Source of the DNA: Haloimpatiens sp. FM7315
GTDB taxonomy: Bacteria; Bacillota; Clostridia; Clostridiales; Clostridiaceae
NCBI GenBank assembly: GCA_041861885.1
Contig: JBGVUE010000001.1
Coordinates: 670,001 to 734,000 of the forward strand
Length of the DNA: 64,000 bases
Direction of reading: 5' to 3'
Shown here: positions 42,900 through 52,988 of the stretch, piece after piece
Layout: each line of letters opens with the position of its first letter
Position numbering within the stretch: position 1 is the stretch's first letter
Program-made: the position numbers and the translations under genes
Notes under the pieces: model-generated
Told to the model about the DNA's origin: nothing
Seen by the model: only the letters and a program-made list of their open reading frames with translations
The model's database searches: none

Positions 42900-43901
42900 T
42901 TATTTTATATAATTTTTTAAATTATTGCTTTCTTTGTTTAAACCATTTATTGATGAATTTAAGTTATCGAAATCACTATTTTGTTTTTCTAATATTTCAT
43001 AAGTATCTTCTGATAAAGAAATACTTTCTTGAAAAGCAGAGGATATTTGTTCCATTGTATTTATAAGTACACCTTTTTTGTCAGAAGAAGATGCTAGTGA
43101 ATTTAGTGCATTATTTATTTCAGAAACAGTTTCATCTATAGAAGATTTAGTATCACTAAAAGAATTTTTAGCGTTATCTATAGTTTTGGTTTGTAAAGAT
43201 AATGCATTTTGTCCGTTAGCTACTGCGGAAGAAGTATTTAATATATCTATTTTAATTTCTTCTAGTATCTTAGTTATGTTTTCTACAGCTGTTTTTGAAT
43301 TTTCTGCAAGTTTCCTAACTTCATCAGCAACTACAGAAAAACCTTTTCCAGCTTCACCAGCTCTAGCGGCTTCAATAGCTGCATTTAGCGCTAGTAAATT
43401 TGTTTGACTTGCAATTTGACTTATGGAATCTGTTATAATATTTACTGATTCTATTTTTGAAACTAAATCATTTACTATCTTTGAAGAACTATTAAAGGCT
43501 GTTCTAAGTTCATCTAAAGAAGAATTTAAAGTGTTTAGATTCTTTATGCTATGGTCAGCTGCATTATCTATATCTAGAACCTTACAGTGTACTTCATTAA
43601 CTTTGCAAGCAACATCTTCCATATCTGTGTTAAAATCCTTTAGTAAAGTTATCATTTTATCATTTTCAATTTGATGATTAGAAAAATGATTCGACATTTC
43701 AGATATTGAGGACTTAATATCTTCGTTTGCTGAAGATAATTCTTTAGAATGAGAGGTTATTTCAGATATATAATTCTCAAAAAAGCTATAAGATTTTACA
43801 AGTTCTTCCTTAGGTATAGATAAAATAGAAGATGAATCTGTAGAATTTACTATAGTGCTGGATATATTTGTTTTTTGATTCTTTTTATTGAAGTTAAACA
43901 T
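42900..43901 (-). CDS. Soluble methyl-accepting chemotaxis protein
   Basis: 333 residues, almost entirely coiled coil. The hairpin tip that contacts CheA/CheW is [20 protein letters not shown] (~residues 180-200), followed by [15 protein letters not shown]. There is no signal peptide, no hydrophobic TM segment and no recognisable ligand domain: only ~40 Ser/Asn-rich residues precede the first helix. It is therefore a cytoplasmic receptor whose input is unknown. Start ATG 43901 with GGGGG upstream. Monocistronic or with the DUF2225 gene upstream (45 bp gap). Confidence 0.88.
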   Translation of the reverse strand: MFNFNKKNQKTNISSTIVNSTDSSSILSIPKEELVKSYSFFENYISEITSHSKELSSANEDIKSSISEMSNHFSNHQIENDKMITLLKDFNTDMEDVACKVNEVHCKVLDIDNAADHSIKNLNTLNSSLDELRTAFNSSSKIVNDLVSKIESVNIITDSISQIASQTNLLALNAAIEAARAGEAGKGFSVVADEVRKLAENSKTAVENITKILEEIKIDILNTSSAVANGQNALSLQTKTIDNAKNSFSDTKSSIDETVSEINNALNSLASSSDKKGVLINTMEQISSAFQESISLSEDTYEILEKQNSDFDNLNSSINGLNKESNNLKNYIK

Positions 43902-43946
43902 AATGATCCCCCTAACTAAGTTAAGATTTTTATTTAAAGAATTTAT

Positions 43947-44816
43947 TTATAAAATTTTTTTGCTTATGCTATGATCTTTAGTGGATTTCTCATTTTCATT
44001 TTCTTTTGATTCTATTTTGTTTTCAGATAAATAATTTAATTTTATATATTCTCTTTGATCTCTAGCTAGTTCTTTTATTTTATACTTAACACCAGGCTGT
44101 ACTATAACCTTACTAAACCACAAAAGCGCCTTGTCGTAATTACTAAGTTTATGATTTAATTCCCCAATTAAATACATTGTAGTATACCTATCCATGCCGT
44201 AAATTGGAAAATCTTCTTTAAAAAAAGCTTCCTCTATACCAGTAAGAGCGTGCCCTAAAAATATAAGTTCGTTTTTTGAGTCATTTTTCAGTCTGTACAT
44301 CCATGCAATCTTTAGGCAAGCCATGGCTTTTTTACTGGCAACAGATTCAATTACATAGTAATTTAGCAAAGCAAGTTTATACCTTTCTATGGCTATATCT
44401 ACATCGTAAACCTCTGGATATTCTCGTGGCTTCCATTTACTTGTTATACTTGTTTTTATTTCATTTATTTTATAGGATTTTATTTTAAAAAAATCTACTT
44501 TCATACTAGCATATCCACAGGAATTACAAAGCCATATATCGTAGAAATAAGGATTTATAACTGCATATCTAGTAAAAAAATCTGTATCTCTAGAAAGAAC
44601 TCTATAAGAAGAAGTTTTAACAGCTTTTGCCTTAAAAGCTGTATTACAAACTGGGCAAATAATTTCTTTATTATACAAATAACTACCTTGTTTACTTATT
44701 TTTTTCGAGTTATCTGAAGATTTTTCTTTTTTAGTTTTTATATCATTATAAAGATCGACATTTATTATATCGTTAAATCCTAATTTTTCTAAACCTGAAA
44801 ATATGTTATCATTCAA
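43947..44816 (-). CDS. DUF2225 family protein with zinc-ribbon pairs and TPR-like tail
   Basis: 289 residues. ICPVCNTAFKAKAVKTSSY and IWLCNSCGYASMKVDF give two CxxC pairs, a DUF2225 signature and likely one zinc site. Residues ~150-250 are helical repeats resembling TPRs (AIERYKLALLNYY, YDKALLWFSKVI). The C-terminal tail is charged. The function of DUF2225 is not established. Divergent from the alarmone synthetase gene. Confidence 0.8.
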   Translation of the reverse strand: MNDNIFSGLEKLGFNDIINVDLYNDIKTKKEKSSDNSKKISKQGSYLYNKEIICPVCNTAFKAKAVKTSSYRVLSRDTDFFTRYAVINPYFYDIWLCNSCGYASMKVDFFKIKSYKINEIKTSITSKWKPREYPEVYDVDIAIERYKLALLNYYVIESVASKKAMACLKIAWMYRLKNDSKNELIFLGHALTGIEEAFFKEDFPIYGMDRYTTMYLIGELNHKLSNYDKALLWFSKVIVQPGVKYKIKELARDQREYIKLNYLSENKIESKENENEKSTKDHSISKKIL

Positions 44817-44938
44817 GAATTGTTTACCTCCATATTAAATTTATAAAAATATTATAACATATATTTAATAATTACATAATATTTTGATATAATAGAACTA
44901 ATGTATATTAATAATAATTATAGAAAAGGATGAATCAT

Positions 44939-45726
44939 ATGGCTATAATTGAGTGGAATGAATTTTTAATACCTTATCATCAGGCGGTAGAGGAACTAAA
45001 GGTTAAATTTAGAAGTATTAGAAGAGAATATAGAAAGAAAAATGAATATTCCCCTATAGAATTTGTAACCGGCAGAGTAAAAGAAATTTCTAGTATTTTG
45101 GAGAAAGCAAGTAAATTCAATATACCATTAGAGAGAATATCTTATGAAATAGAAGATATTGCGGGAATAAGAATAATGTGTCAATTCGTGGAGGATATAG
45201 AAAAAGTTGTAGAATTAATAAGAGAGAGAAAGGATATGCAAATTGTATATGAAAAAGACTATGTTACAAATGTTAAACAAAGTGGATATAGAAGTCATCA
45301 CATTATAATTAAATATCCAGTTAATATGGCAGGGGGACAAAAAATATACTGGCAGAGCTTCAAATTAGAACTCTTGCTATGAATTTTTGGGCTACTATTG
45401 AACATTCTCTAAATTATAAATATAAACAGGATATACCAGATGGAATAAGGACTAAATTAAAGGCAGCAGCTGATGCGGCTTTTAGATTAGATGAGGAAAT
45501 GTCAAATATAAAAGAAGAAATTAAAGATGCTCAAAGGTTATTTGAAGTAAAGTCTAGCATAGTTTCAGATATTATGAATAATATTTTGATTATTACTTCT
45601 ATAGGTAAAACAAATGAAGCTAATAGTTATAGAAAACAGTTAGATAAGCTCATTGAAAAAGGTGAGATATACGAGCTAAATGAACTTCTCATAGCTACGC
45701 AAAAGACTATAAACGTATATAAATAA
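44939..45726 (+). CDS. Small alarmone synthetase ((p)ppGpp synthetase, RelA/SpoT domain only), one frameshift
   Basis: 262 residues after joining. Synthetase motifs: VTGRVKEISSILEKA, EDIAGIRIMC, KDYVTNVKQSGYRSHHI, and ELQIRTLAMNFWATIEH, seen once the frames are joined. There is no HD hydrolase, TGS or ACT domain, so this is a small synthetase of the YjbM/YwaC class. It makes pppGpp/ppGpp from GTP/GDP and ATP. The first frame derails at GGQKIYWQS; one extra A in the A6 run 45339-45344 gives GGQKNILAELQIRT. The ATG at 44939 has AAAGG at proper spacing; the ATG at 44930 is too close to it. Confidence 0.9.
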
Positions 45727-45740
45727 AATAGAGAATACAT

Positions 45741-45796
45741 AAAATACCTAGTGTGATGATTTAAATATAAGTAAGAATTCACACTAGGTATTTTTT
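45741..45796. terminator. Bidirectional terminator
   Basis: Perfect 16-bp stem AAAATACCTAGTGTGA / TCACACTAGGTATTTT with a 22-nt loop and T6, between the convergent alarmone synthetase and leuS genes. Confidence 0.85.
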
Positions 45797-45813
45797 ATTA
45801 GTAAATTAAATAG

Positions 45814-48252
45814 CTATTTAGCTACAATGTTTACAAGTCTTCCCTTTATCACAATAACTTTTTTTACATCCTTCCCTACAAGAGCTTCTTTAACTTTTTC
45901 ATCTTCTAGAGCATGGATTTTAATTTCTTCATCTTTTAAGTTAGAGGCTATATTAATTCTTGATTTTATTTTTCCATTTATTTGTATGGCAATTTCAACT
46001 TCATCTTTGACTAGAGCTAAAGGATCGAATTCAGGCCATTTCTCATTAAAGATTGAGAAGTTCATTCCAAGTAGTTCCCACTGTTCTTCACAAAAATGTG
46101 GAGCAAATGGTGAAAGTATTTTTATAAAATCAACAATAGTATCTTTTAATAATTGAGGATTTATTGTTTTTTCATTAGAGTATTTATATAAAGAAGAAGT
46201 AAACTCCATTAGTCTTGCAATTGAAGTATTAAACTGGAATTTTAAAGAATCCTCTGTTACACTTTTTACCGCATAGTGTCTTGCATAATTTAATTCCTTT
46301 TCTTCTTTATCTATGGAAGTTTTAATGTTTTCTTTGCTAGTTATTCTGTTTCTAGATAGTTCAAGAGTTCTTTCGATTTTCTCTACAAATTTAGCAATAG
46401 CTTTTATAGCTTCATCACTCCAAGCCCCACCTTCAGAGTATGCAAATCCAAACATTAAATACATTCTAAATACATCTGAGCCAAATTCCTCGATATATTC
46501 ATCAGGGGATATAGTGTTACCTTTAGATTTACTCATTTTTTGTCCGTCAGGTCCAAGAATTAAGCCTTGGTGTCTTAAGGAAGTAAAAGGTTCATCAAAA
46601 TTTAAGTAACCCATATCTCTTAGGGCTTTTGTTACAAATCTTGCATATAAAAGATGCATACATGCGTGTTCAGGTCCACCTACATACATATCAACAGGAA
46701 GCATCTTGTTTACTTTTTCACTGTCAAAGGCTTTTTCAGAATTAAGATTATCAACATATCTTAAGAAATACCAAGAAGAACACACAAAAGTGTCTAAGGT
46801 ATCTGCTTCCCTTTTAGCTTTGCCACCACAAACTGGGCAAGTTGTGTTTATAAAGCTTTCACATTTAGCTAAAGGTGATTTACCATCTGGTGCAAATTCT
46901 ACATCATAAGGAAGTTCTACTGGTAGCTGATTTTGAGGAACTGGAACCTCTCCACATTTTTCACAGTGAATTATAGGAATTGGAGCTCCCCAATATCTTT
47001 GTCTTGAAACAAGCCAGTCTCTAAGTCTATAATTTGTCTTTTTGGATCCTAGATTCATTTTTTCTAGTTTTTCAACTATAGCTTCTTTTCCTTCTTCTGA
47101 CTTAAGACCATTGAATTCATCACTATTTACCAAAGTACCATATTCAGTGTATGGAAGGGTAGTACCACCTTCAATAACTTTTACTATTTTTAAATCATAT
47201 TTTGTTGCAAAAGCAAAATCCCTTTCATCATGGGAAGGTACTGCCATAACAGCTCCAGTACCATAAGTTGATAGAACATAGTCTCCAACCCATATAGGTA
47301 CTTTTTTATTGTTAATAGGGTTTACTGCGTAAGATCCAGTGAAAACACCAGTTTTTTCTCTTGTAATAGATTGTCTTTCTATATCAGATTGTTTTTTTGC
47401 AGCCTTTTTATATTCTTCCACTTCATCTTTGTGCTCTTTTAAAGTTAGCTCATTTACTAGTGGATTTTCGGGAGCTAAAACTACGTAGGTTACTCCAAAT
47501 AGTGTATCTACTCTTGTAGTAAACACGTCAAAAGATAAAGAACTATTATCTACTTTAAAAGTAACTTCAGCACCAGTTGATTTTCCAATCCAATGTTTTT
47601 GCATAGCTTTAGTCTTTTCAGGCCAATCCAAAGAGTCAAGATTATTTAATAACTCTTCTGCGTAATCTGTTATTTTTAAGAACCACTGAGTTAAATCTTT
47701 TTTAGTAACCTCAGTAGAACATCTTTCGCAGCATCCGTCTACAACTTGTTCATTAGCTAAAACTGTATTACAGCTAGGGCACCAATTTACAGGAGCCTTT
47801 TTTCTATAAGCTAAGCCTTTTTCAAAAAGTTTTAAAAATACCCATTGAGTCCACTTATAATACTCAGGTCTACAAGTAACAACTTCATGATCCCAATTGA
47901 ACATAGCTCCCATAGCTTTTAATTGTTTTTCCATGGTTTCAATGTTTTTTTCTGTAGAGTCTTTTGGATGAACTCCTGTTTTTATTGCGTAGTTTTCAGC
48001 TGGAAGTCCAAAAGCATCAAAACCCATAGGTTGAAAAACATTATATCCTTGCATTCTTTTCATTCTAGCCCAAGAATCTACAGGTCCATAGTTAAACCAA
48101 TGACCTGCATGAAGTTTATTTCCAGAAGGGTAGGAGAACATCTCTAAGGCATATAATTTTGGTTTATCGCTATTTTCATCAAAATTATATAGACCAGTTT
48201 CTTCCCATTTCTTTTGCCATTTTTGGTCTATTTTTGTTCCATAATTAATCAT
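45814..48252 (-). CDS. leuS: Leucyl-tRNA synthetase
   Basis: 812 residues, intact. [13 protein letters not shown] contains the HIGH motif (~residue 45), [18 protein letters not shown] begins the zinc-like insert, a CP1 editing domain occupies the middle ([18 protein letters not shown]), and [10 protein letters not shown] is the KMSKS loop. It charges and proofreads tRNA-Leu. The frame is open from 48288, but AGGAGG 7 nt before the ATG at 48252 fixes the start. Preceded by a tRNA-Leu T-box leader. Confidence 0.97.
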   Translation of the reverse strand: MINYGTKIDQKWQKKWEETGLYNFDENSDKPKLYALEMFSYPSGNKLHAGHWFNYGPVDSWARMKRMQGYNVFQPMGFDAFGLPAENYAIKTGVHPKDSTEKNIETMEKQLKAMGAMFNWDHEVVTCRPEYYKWTQWVFLKLFEKGLAYRKKAPVNWCPSCNTVLANEQVVDGCCERCSTEVTKKDLTQWFLKITDYAEELLNNLDSLDWPEKTKAMQKHWIGKSTGAEVTFKVDNSSLSFDVFTTRVDTLFGVTYVVLAPENPLVNELTLKEHKDEVEEYKKAAKKQSDIERQSITREKTGVFTGSYAVNPINNKKVPIWVGDYVLSTYGTGAVMAVPSHDERDFAFATKYDLKIVKVIEGGTTLPYTEYGTLVNSDEFNGLKSEEGKEAIVEKLEKMNLGSKKTNYRLRDWLVSRQRYWGAPIPIIHCEKCGEVPVPQNQLPVELPYDVEFAPDGKSPLAKCESFINTTCPVCGGKAKREADTLDTFVCSSWYFLRYVDNLNSEKAFDSEKVNKMLPVDMYVGGPEHACMHLLYARFVTKALRDMGYLNFDEPFTSLRHQGLILGPDGQKMSKSKGNTISPDEYIEEFGSDVFRMYLMFGFAYSEGGAWSDEAIKAIAKFVEKIERTLELSRNRITSKENIKTSIDKEEKELNYARHYAVKSVTEDSLKFQFNTSIARLMEFTSSLYKYSNEKTINPQLLKDTIVDFIKILSPFAPHFCEEQWELLGMNFSIFNEKWPEFDPLALVKDEVEIAIQINGKIKSRINIASNLKDEEIKIHALEDEKVKEALVGKDVKKVIVIKGRLVNIVAK

Positions 48253-48297
48253 TTCTTTACCTCCTAATAGTAAATAAAAATTATCCATAAAAATAAA

Positions 48298-48530
48298 AAA
48301 TCTTTCATCTCATTTAAGAGACGAAAGATATATTTCCGCGGTACCACTCTTTTTAGATTTTAAACTAGTTAAAATCTCTGCTTTAAAAATATAACGGTTT
48401 AACCGTACCTGCTTTTAACAGATATGCTCCAAGGCAAGTTCATATTATAACAACGCTGTTTTTCACCAAGCAACAGCTCTCTTAGATGTATAAAATATTA
48501 CTACTCCTTATCAAAGCTTTCATATTCAAT
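48298..48530 (-). promoter_or_regulatory. T-box leader (tRNA-Leu responsive) of leuS
   Basis: The T-box core AGAGTGGTACCGCGG occupies 48336-48350; its UGGU would pair with an ACCA end, matching the A discriminator of tRNA-Leu. The specifier loop reads ATGAA-CTT-GCC, with CTT (Leu) at 48436-48438 in the same flanking context as TGG in the trpS leader. The terminator stem ATCTTTCGTCTCTT / GAGATGAAAGAT (48300-48330) is followed by a T-run. This accounts for most of the gap 48253-48585. Confidence 0.93.
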
Positions 48531-48551
48531 TATAAATCATATTATTATGAT

Positions 48552-48579
48552 AATATAACGAAAAACCTTTAATTGTCAA
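48552..48579 (-). promoter_or_regulatory. Predicted sigma-A promoter of leuS
   Basis: On the minus strand: TTGACA (48574-48579), 16-bp spacer, TATATT (48552-48557). It begins only a few bases after the stop of the upstream membrane-protein gene. Confidence 0.65.
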
Positions 48580-48585
48580 GGGGCT

Positions 48586-49098
48586 TTATTTTATTTTTTT
48601 AATAAAATTTTTGCTTATATAATATATAAACATAGAAAAAATATAATCATAAGCAATGAAAATTAACTGTAAAGCCAAAAATATTATATATTTGTATTTT
48701 TCATAGTCTAAATTTAAATTTACAAATAAAGTAGCTTTGTATATATAATAGATTAAAAATAAAGAAAAATTAAAGAAAACCAATTTTAGTATAATTTCAA
48801 TGGGCATATTTTTTAATTTTTCAATAAAAAATTTTACTATACCGTATATGCCAAAAAACAAAGTATAGTATATAATTATATTTCTAAAGCCTAGAAAACT
48901 AAAGCCTATAAGGCTAGAGGCCAAATATACTAAAATAGAGTACTTTACGTCAGTTGCATTTAGGCATATTGGAATTACTAAAGCTGCAGCACATAAGAAA
49001 AATAATGTGTTTGTAGGTATAATTGAACTTAAATATAAAAATATAATACTTAGTCCAGTAAATAAGCCTCCTTTAGCTACAGAAGAAGCCTTATTCAT
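48586..49098 (-). CDS. Integral membrane protein of unknown function
   Basis: About 170 residues with some five hydrophobic helices and a basic C terminus (KNFIKKIK). The N-terminal region SSVAKGGLFTGLSIIFLYLSS and the overall layout resemble small S-component-like or DUF2232-like membrane proteins, but I cannot assign a family. The ATG at 49098 has AGGAG at good spacing; the in-frame ATG at 49107 abuts the ribosome-binding site. It is 12 bp after the J-domain gene and is probably the last gene of the CYTH-DUF5685-DnaJ operon. Confidence 0.65.
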   Translation of the reverse strand: MNKASSVAKGGLFTGLSIIFLYLSSIIPTNTLFFLCAAALVIPICLNATDVKYSILVYLASSLIGFSFLGFRNIIIYYTLFFGIYGIVKFFIEKLKNMPIEIILKLVFFNFSLFLIYYIYKATLFVNLNLDYEKYKYIIFLALQLIFIAYDYIFSMFIYYISKNFIKKIK

Positions 49099-49110
49099 AA
49101 AAATCATCTC

Positions 49111-49734
49111 CTAACAACAAGATATTAAATCTCCACCACAACACTCACATAAACAATCTGCACAGTACAAAGTAGTACAAAGTCTGCACATATCATTATC
49201 AGAAGAATTTCTATTTCTATAGGGCTGTCTATATGAGTTATTCATATTTTGTATTTTATAATATGTTTCTTTGTATTCTGGATTATTTGGATCTAAATTA
49301 TAGGCTGTGTTTAAATGATTTAAGGCACCGTCATACCAGCCTTTTTTCATTGATAAAACCCCCATTAAAAAGTGCCATTCAGCATTTCTTGTGGTAATCC
49401 TATTTAATTTCGCTTCAGCATCCCTTAGATTATTGTTTTGAATATCCATTCTTATAGATTGATAATTCATATAATCAGAGTTTTCGCCATTAGAACTATT
49501 TTTATAACTTCCAGAATTATAATTTTGAGAATAGGAATTAGAACTAGAGTGATTTTTCATTAGATAATCATAAGCTTCGTTAATATCTCTCATTTTTTCT
49601 TCTGCAAGCTCTATTAAAGGGTTTTCTGTAAATTGATCAGGATGGTATTTCTTTGCCATTGCTCTATAGGCTTTTTTAATTTCATCTATAGAAGCATTTT
49701 CATTTATTCCTAAAACTTCATAAGGATTTTTCAT
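49111..49734 (-). CDS. J-domain protein with TPR-like segment and Cys-rich C terminus
   Basis: 207 residues. The J domain is at residues 1-62 ([20 protein letters not shown], with HPD in KKYHPDQF), which stimulates Hsp70 ATPase. A Ser/Asn/Tyr-rich linker follows, then a TPR-like stretch ([20 protein letters not shown]) and a tail with nine Cys in 25 residues ([19 protein letters not shown]). The tail could bind metal. It lacks the DnaJ G/F and zinc-finger domains, so it is not DnaJ itself. Its start overlaps the DUF5685 gene by 17 bp. Confidence 0.85.
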   Translation of the reverse strand: MKNPYEVLGINENASIDEIKKAYRAMAKKYHPDQFTENPLIELAEEKMRDINEAYDYLMKNHSSSNSYSQNYNSGSYKNSSNGENSDYMNYQSIRMDIQNNNLRDAEAKLNRITTRNAEWHFLMGVLSMKKGWYDGALNHLNTAYNLDPNNPEYKETYYKIQNMNNSYRQPYRNRNSSDNDMCRLCTTLYCADCLCECCGGDLISCC

Positions 49735-50599
49735 CTTTTAAGTCACTCCTTTTAAAAACTTTATCAATTTTTTCCATGAAACCGTATTTTAAAATGTTCT
49801 CTAGTAAATCATAATTTTTATTTATTGGCAGTTTATTTAAATTGTTTACACACTCTCTACCACAATTCAGTAAAGTAAATTCAATTCTACTTGATATTTC
49901 AGATTTAAATTCAGTATAATTTAGATTATTTTTATTTAATGCTTTATTTATTGCATTAAATTTTTTGTTTTCCATATCTTTTTCTAAATCGTCAAAGGCG
50001 TCTATTATGTATATCCATTTTCCAAGATTGTATCCAAACCAATATAGGGTTTCTTCAAAATCTTTACCTTTAAAATAGGAACTCAAAAGAGAACCTGTAA
50101 GCTGGGCAAATACATGAGATATCTCATCTAAGCTTATATCTTCTTTAGAATTTTCAAGAGTATAGAGTTCTTTTAATTTACTTTCAACTAGGAATTTGGT
50201 TTTCTCAAGTTCTTTTGGTATTTTTTTAAAGTATGGGTTTAGTAATGTGTAGATAAATTTACTTTTTAGGTTTTTATCATCTTCATAATCATCTAATAGT
50301 TTATATGAAAAAAGAGTTAAATTACAAAATGAAGCGTAGTCTAATGCAGAATTTGTCTTCAAAACTCTGATTTTTTTAAAGGGATGAACAATGCAAAAAC
50401 TATCTTCAAAAGAATTTTCTTCATTACTAATAGAATCAATTAGTAGAGCTAAGAAGGTCATATCATAGTTTAAAGTAAATCTTGGAATATTTCCATAATT
50501 ACTTTTTAAACTTCTGCATAACCCACAGTAATATGCTTTAAACTTGTAATAGTCTTTAACCTTTAATTCCATAGTGCAGGGTTTAACATATCCAAACAT
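49718..50599 (-). CDS. DUF5685 family protein
   Basis: 293 residues. The N-terminal [20 protein letters not shown] and [15 protein letters not shown], then [13 protein letters not shown], are what I recall as DUF5685 signatures. The remainder is all-helical; an acidic [12 protein letters not shown] (~residue 195) recalls the Asp-rich motifs of isoprenoid-synthase-like folds, but that comparison is only by eye. Function unknown. Stop and start overlap as TAATG with the CYTH gene, and its 3' end overlaps the J-domain gene, pointing to tight coupling of the three. Confidence 0.8.
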   Translation of the reverse strand: MFGYVKPCTMELKVKDYYKFKAYYCGLCRSLKSNYGNIPRFTLNYDMTFLALLIDSISNEENSFEDSFCIVHPFKKIRVLKTNSALDYASFCNLTLFSYKLLDDYEDDKNLKSKFIYTLLNPYFKKIPKELEKTKFLVESKLKELYTLENSKEDISLDEISHVFAQLTGSLLSSYFKGKDFEETLYWFGYNLGKWIYIIDAFDDLEKDMENKKFNAINKALNKNNLNYTEFKSEISSRIEFTLLNCGRECVNNLNKLPINKNYDLLENILKYGFMEKIDKVFKRSDLKDEKSL

Positions 50600-51147
50600 T
50601 ATAACTCCTTTTTTATTCCTTTATCTTTAAGTATTTCGTAAATGGTTTTTGAAGTTGTATCATCCATAGAATATCCAAGTAAATTTACTATTTCATGTAC
50701 TTCCTTTTCATTAGAACCCTCTATTTCAATATATGGAAAAGGGCAAAAGCTTTTATCATTTATATCAATTTCAATTAATGTACTTTTATATTTATAACTT
50801 TCCCTATACTTTTTAATGGATTCTACTACTATTAAACCTAAACCTTCAAAAATTTTTCTTCCTATATCACTATTATCTATTTTAATCTCTTGCTCATCCA
50901 TTATTTTATATTTATCTTGGCTGACTAATTTTTTTAAGGTCATATAATTCACTGTTTGATGCCTTAATAAATCTTCAACTACTCTAATTCTAGCATAGCC
51001 TTTGCTTTTTATAAGTTTATGGTCTTTAAAATCATAAATATGATTTATTTGGTTTTCTTCTTTAACCCTTAAGCAACCTAAGTTTATAAGGTTATTTCTT
51101 AAGATTTCTACATCTATATCTACGATTCTTATTTCTAGTTCTTTCAA
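50599..51147 (-). CDS. CYTH domain protein (triphosphate-tunnel metalloenzyme-like)
   Basis: About 182 residues. The N-terminal KELEIRIVDID is the ExExK-like motif (Arg at the last position), followed by YDFKDHKLIKSKGYARIRV, TLKKLV, KYRESYKYKSTLIEID and PYIEIEGSNE, the alternating Glu/Arg/Lys strands of the CYTH tunnel. Members hydrolyse or transfer triphosphates (thiamine-PPP, inorganic PPP, adenylate cyclase IV). The specific substrate is unknown. The TTG at 51147 has AAGGAG 9 nt upstream; the frame is open to 51168, before this site. First gene of the operon. Confidence 0.83.
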   Translation of the reverse strand: MKELEIRIVDIDVEILRNNLINLGCLRVKEENQINHIYDFKDHKLIKSKGYARIRVVEDLLRHQTVNYMTLKKLVSQDKYKIMDEQEIKIDNSDIGRKIFEGLGLIVVESIKKYRESYKYKSTLIEIDINDKSFCPFPYIEIEGSNEKEVHEIVNLLGYSMDDTTSKTIYEILKDKGIKKEL

Positions 51148-51409
51148 TAAAATCACTCCTTGTATCAACTGTAGTGAGTTAGTTTAAGGTTAAAACCATA
51201 CCACTAAATGAAATTATATCATAACAAAAATAAAAATTCGATACAGCAAGATTAATTGTAACTAAATTAAATGTAAATAAAATATAAAATTTGTTATTTT
51301 AATTGAATATTATGTAAATCTATAGATTTAAAACCACTAATATTAATTTTAATTATAGACATAATAGTTAATGGGCAAGAAAAAACAAACAAATAGGAGG
51401 TTGAATTTT

Positions 51410-51622
51410 ATGAATATGAATCAAGGAAATATGCAAATAGACCAAAGAAATTTAAAAACTATTGAAGACCAGTTAGCATACGAAGCATTGATGAATAAAA
51501 AATGTAGTCAATATGCTGATTACTGTACAGATTCACAGTTAAAACAAGTTTGCTCTGAAGGGGCTAATATTCATAAAAACAATTTTACAACTTTAAAAAA
51601 CTATTTAGATTCTCATAATTAA
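51410..51622 (+). CDS. Small spore-coat-like helical protein
   Basis: 70 residues, helical, with three Cys (KKCSQYADYCTDSQLKQVC) and EDQLAYEALMNKK, followed by NIHKNNFTTLKNYLDSH. Length, composition and position just before a CotF-like gene suggest a small coat or CotF-related protein; this is inference. The ATG at 51410 follows AGGAGG; a frame from 51371 is open but lies upstream of this site. Confidence 0.65.
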   Translation: MNMNQGNMQIDQRNLKTIEDQLAYEALMNKKCSQYADYCTDSQLKQVCSEGANIHKNNFTTLKNYLDSHN

Positions 51623-51675
51623 GCTTGTAATTTTGGTAATTTATTATTCTATAATTTAGATATGGAGGGATAGTT

Positions 51676-51954
51676 ATGAATCAGCAACCATCATTTTCAG
51701 AACAAGAATTAATGCAAGATATTTTGGCAACAGAAAAGCAAGTAATATCAGCTTATAGCACAGGTATAACAGAATCCTCTTGTCAAAATTTAAGAAATGT
51801 TTTAGTAGAAAATTTTAATCATACACAAGATATTCAGTACAAGGTTTTCGAAGCTATGAGACAGAAGGGTTGGTATCAAGTAAAGGATGCTGAGGACAAT
51901 GAAGTCCAGTTAGCTAAAAATAAATCAAACCAAATGATGAATTCCTTAAAATAA
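51676..51954 (+). CDS. CotF family spore coat protein
   Basis: 92 residues. FSEQELMQDILATEKQVISA, then NLRNVLVENFNHTQDIQYKV and MRQKGWYQVKDAEDNE, match the Coat_F (PF07875) ferritin-like hairpin family found in Bacillus and Clostridium spore coats. ATGGAGGG lies about 8 nt before the ATG. Located 53 bp after the other small coat-like gene, so the two are probably cotranscribed and sporulation-controlled, though no sporulation-sigma promoter was identified. Confidence 0.85.
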   Translation: MNQQPSFSEQELMQDILATEKQVISAYSTGITESSCQNLRNVLVENFNHTQDIQYKVFEAMRQKGWYQVKDAEDNEVQLAKNKSNQMMNSLK

Positions 51955-51969
51955 TATTAATATAAATTA

Positions 51970-52012
51970 AAAATGTAGCTATAGGATACATACTATAGCT
52001 ACATTTTATATT
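51970..52012. terminator. Bidirectional terminator
   Basis: Perfect 14-bp stem AAAATGTAGCTATA / TATAGCTACATTTT with a 10-nt loop, between the convergent CotF-like and truA genes. Confidence 0.85.
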
Positions 52013-52014
52013 TT

Positions 52015-52752
52015 TTAATATATAACTTTTGTTAAGAAAAGTCCATTAGCAGGAGCTGTTGAACCAGCCTTTGTTCTATCTAGAGATTTTAGAATATCAG
52101 TTACGCTGTTTACAGATATGTTTCCTGAACCAACTTCAATTAAAGTTCCAACGATTATTCTTACCATCTTATATAAAAATCCATTGCCTTTAAAAACTAT
52201 AGATATATTTCCGTTATTCTCTTTAATATCTATAGAACTAATTATGCGAACTTTGGATTTTTTCTTTGATTTCAAGGCAGTAAATGCGGTAAAATCATGT
52301 TCACCTATTAATAACATTGAGGCTAATTTCATATTTTGTATATTTAATTTTGATGGAATGTGGTAGCAGTATTTTCTAGTGAAAACGTCCTGAATTTGGT
52401 TGTTGCATATTTTGTAAGTGTATATCTTTTCTTTTACATTAAAACGTGAATGAAAATTTTCACTTGCTTCAGTTACATCTTTTACTACTATGTCTTTTGG
52501 TAGAAACTCATTGCAGTAGGTTAAGATTTTGTTTGTAGAAACCTTGGAATTAGTTTTGAAATTGGCTATTTGGTTTAGAGCATGAACCCCTGCATCTGTT
52601 CTTCCTGAACCAATTAAGTCTATGGTTTCTTCTGTTAAGATATTTAAGACATTTTCTATTTTTTGCTGAATGGTATTATCTGAATCTCCAAGCTTTTGCC
52701 ATCCACGATATTTGCTTCCGTCATATTGTATTGTTAATTTTATGTTTCTCAT
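52015..52752 (-). CDS. truA: tRNA pseudouridine(38-40) synthase TruA
   Basis: About 245 residues. The catalytic Asp is in GSGRTDAGVHALNQ (~residue 52); YDGSKYRGWQK at the N terminus and FLYKMVRIIVGTLIEVG near the C terminus are TruA signatures. It isomerises U38-U40 in tRNA anticodon arms. The ATG at 52752 has GGAGG at good spacing; an ATG two codons upstream lies within reach of the same site but too close. Confidence 0.94.
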   Translation of the reverse strand: MRNIKLTIQYDGSKYRGWQKLGDSDNTIQQKIENVLNILTEETIDLIGSGRTDAGVHALNQIANFKTNSKVSTNKILTYCNEFLPKDIVVKDVTEASENFHSRFNVKEKIYTYKICNNQIQDVFTRKYCYHIPSKLNIQNMKLASMLLIGEHDFTAFTALKSKKKSKVRIISSIDIKENNGNISIVFKGNGFLYKMVRIIVGTLIEVGSGNISVNSVTDILKSLDRTKAGSTAPANGLFLTKVIY

Positions 52753-52988
52753 GTACATCCTCCAATTAAAGTTTAAAAACTTTATTTATATTTGCTTAAA
52801 TAAAATTATAGTTTTTGGAAATCTTATTTTATTATCCGTTATAGCAAGAGTATTGTCAAATTAAAGATTTCCAAAGTTTCCTTAGCAGAACCAGCAAAGT
52901 CAATTGAAATTTATCAACATTTGTAAACAAATAAATCTTATGATATTATTTATTTACTAATTATTATTTTTATAAAAGGGTGATGTAA

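Noticed and set aside
43078..43407. Plus-strand frame opposite the chemoreceptor gene
   Set aside because: It mirrors the repetitive coiled-coil coding sequence and lacks start signals.
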